A stretch of DNA of 44,001 bases, taken from NCBI GenBank assembly GCA_038093515.1, contig JBBPSI010000201.1, forward strand, positions 1 through 44,001. The letters run 5' to 3'. The position numbers were made by a program, and so were the translations under genes. Origin of the DNA: Butyriboletus loyo (lineage: Eukaryota; Basidiomycota; Agaricomycetes; Boletales; Boletaceae). Below, in pieces: positions 41,237 through 44,001 of this stretch; the stretch's first letter is position 1, and every line of letters begins with the position of its first letter. Below the pieces are notes generated by a model, which was not told where the DNA came from, ran no database searches, and saw only the letters and a program-made list of their open reading frames with translations.

Positions 41237-43653
41237 TTACTTCTTTATGAAAGAGAAAGGTAAAAGAGAGAGCATGGACCGAAATTCTTCAAATCTCTGC
41301 CATGTCAGATTCTTCATAAAAATATCTGCAGCTTGTTGTTGAGTAGGAGTATAGAAGAGAGTAATCTCCTTATCCTCGATGCATTCCCTAATATAATGAA
41401 ATGGAATTGCAATGTGTTTGCTGTGTCCTTCAACAGCAGGATTAGAAGCCAGAAATATTGCTCCTTGATTATCAACTAGAAGGGGTAAAGGACCAAGTCT
41501 GTATCCCAACTTGAAGAACAAGGAGCACACCCAAGAGAGCTGTTTAGCAGTCTCAGTCATGCCCATATATTCTGCTTTGGTTGAAAAGTGAGTAATCTTG
41601 TGTTGTCGTCTGGATAACCATGATACTATTCCAGATGCTAGAAATATACAATAATCTGTCATAAAATGATGGGTCTCAATATCACCTGCCCAGTCTGTGT
41701 CACTATAAGCAATAAAGCCAGAATTGGCTCTCGGACCAGTCTGGCTGTGTCCAGAATACATTATGCAAAGGTCTGGTATTCCCACCAGATAGTGGACTAT
41801 ATAGAGTACTCTTTGCAAATGCTCTTCCAATGGATTGGAAGAAAATTGTGACATCTTGATGATGGCATGAGCAATATCAGGTCTAGATCCAAGCATAATA
41901 AAGAGAAGAGATCCAATGACAGACTGATATTGTGAATGCAAAGATGGTGATGCTTTGGTGGTTGATGGTGAAGGATTATAACCAGAAGGAAGAGGTGTGC
42001 ATGCAGGTTTTGCATTTTCAAGCTTGAATTGTTTTATGACCTTCTGTGCATAATCATGCTGATCCAGCCTCAGGGTATGGTTTTTGCAATCCCTGGTAAT
42101 CTGCATGCCTAGATACTCTTTTGCTTCTCCAAGGTCTCGACTTTCCCAAGTCTTCATAAAGTGCTTTTTGTGAGTGAGGACTTGTGCTTTATCACTACCC
42201 ATAAAAAGAGCATCATCAATGTATATAACTAAAATAATGATGACTTTCCTGATGAATTTAATATAAGTTCCTAGGTCAGACAAGGTATGCTTGAAACCTT
42301 GTTTGATGAGTGATGAGTGCAAGGCTTTGTTCCATTGAAGGGCTGCTTGCTTAAGGCCATAAATTGCTTTTTGTAGGCGACAGACTTTACTTTCTGAGCC
42401 TTTTTGAGTGAAACCCTCAGGTTGTTCCATATAGATTTCTTCGTCAAGATCTCTGAAGAGGAATGCAGTTTTGATGTCTAGGGCCTCGATTTCCCAATCT
42501 TCTAAGGCAGCTAGAGCTAAGAGAATTCTAATGGTTTCAAACCTGGCAACTGGTGAGAAGGTTTCCTCATAATCAATTCTGAAGATTTGGGTGAAGCCTT
42601 TTGCTACCCAGTGAGACTTGTGTCATCCATCGCTTTTTTGTACATTTATCCATTTCCCTTTAATGACTTGATGTCCCTTGGGAAGATCTACCAGATCCCA
42701 TACATGTCATTCTTGAAATGACTTGTATTCCTCTCCCATGGCAGTTAGCCATTTGGATCTCTCAGCAGGAGGTAATCTCATTACTGCCTTATGAGACTGT
42801 GGGATACCATCGACAGTAGCAGCAGCTAGAAGAGATTTGATCCACTTAGCGCTATACATCTGTCCTAAGTCATCTTCTTCATTCATGGGTCTTGGTTGAT
42901 TAACTGGTTGTGGAGTAGGAATTAACTCCTCCAGAATAGAATTCATTCCTCAATGTATATCCTGTTCTATCTCGATCGGAGGTCGATTCCCATAAGCATT
43001 ATCTGGGACAATCCATGGAACACGGATGCAAGTAGGACGAGGATTAAAGTCCTGACCAGTCTGCAAGAAATCTGGATTAGTGATCATTGGGATTAGAGCA
43101 CCTTGAGATCGTAAATCCTGATCGAACTCATCATATAAGTCACTTTGGTGACCTCGAGCACGAATATCTCGAGTCGGATGATGTTGATGAGGACGATTGT
43201 GAAACTCTGTGATTCGTTCAGGATATACTCTGGTTGGAGGTAAGAAAGTGGAAGGATGAATCCAACCAGGATCTTCAAATGTTTCCAATGGAGGTATCAT
43301 TTGTCATTTGTGTTGGTGTCAATCTGTTATTGACAATCTATGTCCACTATCTGGTGTTTCTCTTTTAACTCCAGGATGTGGAGGTGAGAAAACAGGTGGT
43401 TGTTCTTCATGAACAGAGTCAGGAGATTGAGGGTTGAGTAATAAAGGTGATGGTGGATCATCAGGTATGACCCAGGGTGAAGGTGTGACTGATGGATGAG
43501 GAGACGGTTGTTGCATATCGTCAGGATTTAAAATGGGGGAAATTGGTGGTAGGCCTTTGCATATAATACCAGTTCCATCAAAGTGTACTCCAAGTGGAGG
43601 TGGCACGTCTGCCTGTTGTTGGTTTGATGGTGGGGCATCAGATATACTATCTT
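41237..43653 (-). pseudogene. Ty1/copia pol (RT-RNase H), partial, five TGA stops
   Basis: A single reading frame runs from the LTR junction at 43653 to the stop at 41237, interrupted only by TGA at 43321-43319, 43306-43304, 42952-42950, 42709-42707 and 42625-42623. The 5' part is the Pro-rich spacer between integrase and RT (VPPPLGVHFDGTG). RT motifs: WEIEALDIKTAFLF, EEIYMEQPEGFTQKG, LQKAIYGLKQAALQWN and VIYIDDALFMGS (about 42220). RNase H: YSDTDWAGDIETHHFMTDY, VSWLSRRQHK and EYMGMTETAKQLSWV. The C-terminus QQQAADIFMKNLTWQRFEEF ends near the polypurine tract. Gag, protease and integrase would lie beyond 43653, where another LTR is inserted. Confidence 0.93.
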
Positions 43654-44001
43654 TGTTATGACAACGAAGTTATCAGGCACACGGGGTTCCGCAACTGTTG
43701 CAGTACTACACAGGTACTGGCGATGGTAATGAGGAATAGCTCAGGACCTTAATCTCTCAACTGTTGCCAGCGAATAGACAAGTGGTTAAAGCTAGGGAAT
43801 CCTAGCCGCAACCACAAGCCCTTTTATATTACAAGGGAATGCGCACAGACCATGCTGTGCGTGAGACTAGTTACTATACATGTACATACGAAGAAGTCAC
43901 AAGTCAACGATGATGGGAAATAGAAGTTGACGGTGATCAAAAAAGAAGAGAAGCAAACGGAGATTAAATACATGAGGCATGACATCATAGAGTCTGGGCC
44001 A
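43654..44001 (-). repeat. LTR of gypsy type, cut by the window edge
   Basis: The plus strand starts TGTTATGACAACGAAG. In reverse it contains GGTTGCGGCTAGGATTCCCT then AGCTTTAACCACTTGTCTAT and TCGCTGGCAACAGTTGAG, TAATATAAAAGGGCTTGTGG, and CACGCACAGCATGGTCTGTG, all shared with the gypsy LTRs at 33545 and 39900. It interrupts the copia frame at 43653. Whether it is solo or belongs to a full element outside the window cannot be told. Confidence 0.8.

Noticed and set aside
41237..43653. TGA read as an amino acid (recoding or selenocysteine) in the copia pol
   Set aside because: Host genes here end in TGA (for example 9768-9770), there is no sign of a code change, and deamination of CGA explains the pattern more simply.

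Overview
The window looks like nuclear DNA of a basidiomycete fungus, most likely an Agaricomycete. The introns are short (about 45-110 nt), the genes are compact and carry many introns, and several families are typical of agarics: a DUF4238-kinase fusion, a decayed WD40 protein, a questin-oxidase-like enzyme, a fungal TET/JBP-like dioxygenase relic and a chromodomain Ty3/gypsy element. No tRNA, rRNA or CRISPR array was recognised.

Layout. Positions 1-22,200 are a gene compartment. In order they hold an inverted copy of a small secreted-peptide gene (660-800, -); a questin oxidase-like gene (2141-3966, -); a 19-exon neutral ceramidase (4680-8337, -); a divergently transcribed rhodanese-domain gene (8748-9770, +); two diverged tandem copies of the secreted-peptide locus (10040-12124, +); a probable ORC6 (13147-14573, +); a WD40 pseudogene (15176-15830, +); a DUF4238-protein kinase (16436-18974, -); and a Tvp38/VTT-domain membrane protein (19728-21520, -). 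Exon structures were built by hand from splice signals. For the five spliced genes on the minus strand or with long models, the exon lengths sum to whole codons.

From about 22,200 to the end the window is nested transposon debris with no host gene I would defend. It contains rearranged gypsy pieces (22470-25871) with a solo LTR inserted (TSD CCAAC), a Tc1/mariner element with about 200-bp inverted repeats (25872-27155), a LINE-type RNase H relic (27158-27710), an isolated gypsy RT scrap, a hAT relic, two solo LTRs with perfect 5-bp duplications (TGCAG and TAATG), a truncated TET/JBP-like dioxygenase, one structurally complete chromovirus (33545-40419), a Ty1/copia pol (41237-43653, -), and a further LTR running off the right edge. 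Three minisatellites of about 33 bp with a shared GGGCC/CAGGGG core are scattered among these.

The most interesting observations are as follows. (i) Every in-frame stop in the copia pol (five) and gypsy pol (two) is TGA, most simply from CGA by CpG deamination. (ii) A relic of the enzyme family that acts on 5-methylcytosine lies in the same compartment, cut by one of these elements. (iii) A TTTAAAA -1 frameshift site sits directly before the gag stop and is conserved in a decayed sister copy. (iv) A Kex2-type small secreted peptide family has three copies in two orientations. (v) The ceramidase has Thr where the family's nucleophilic Ser is expected, encoded in a 28-nt exon.
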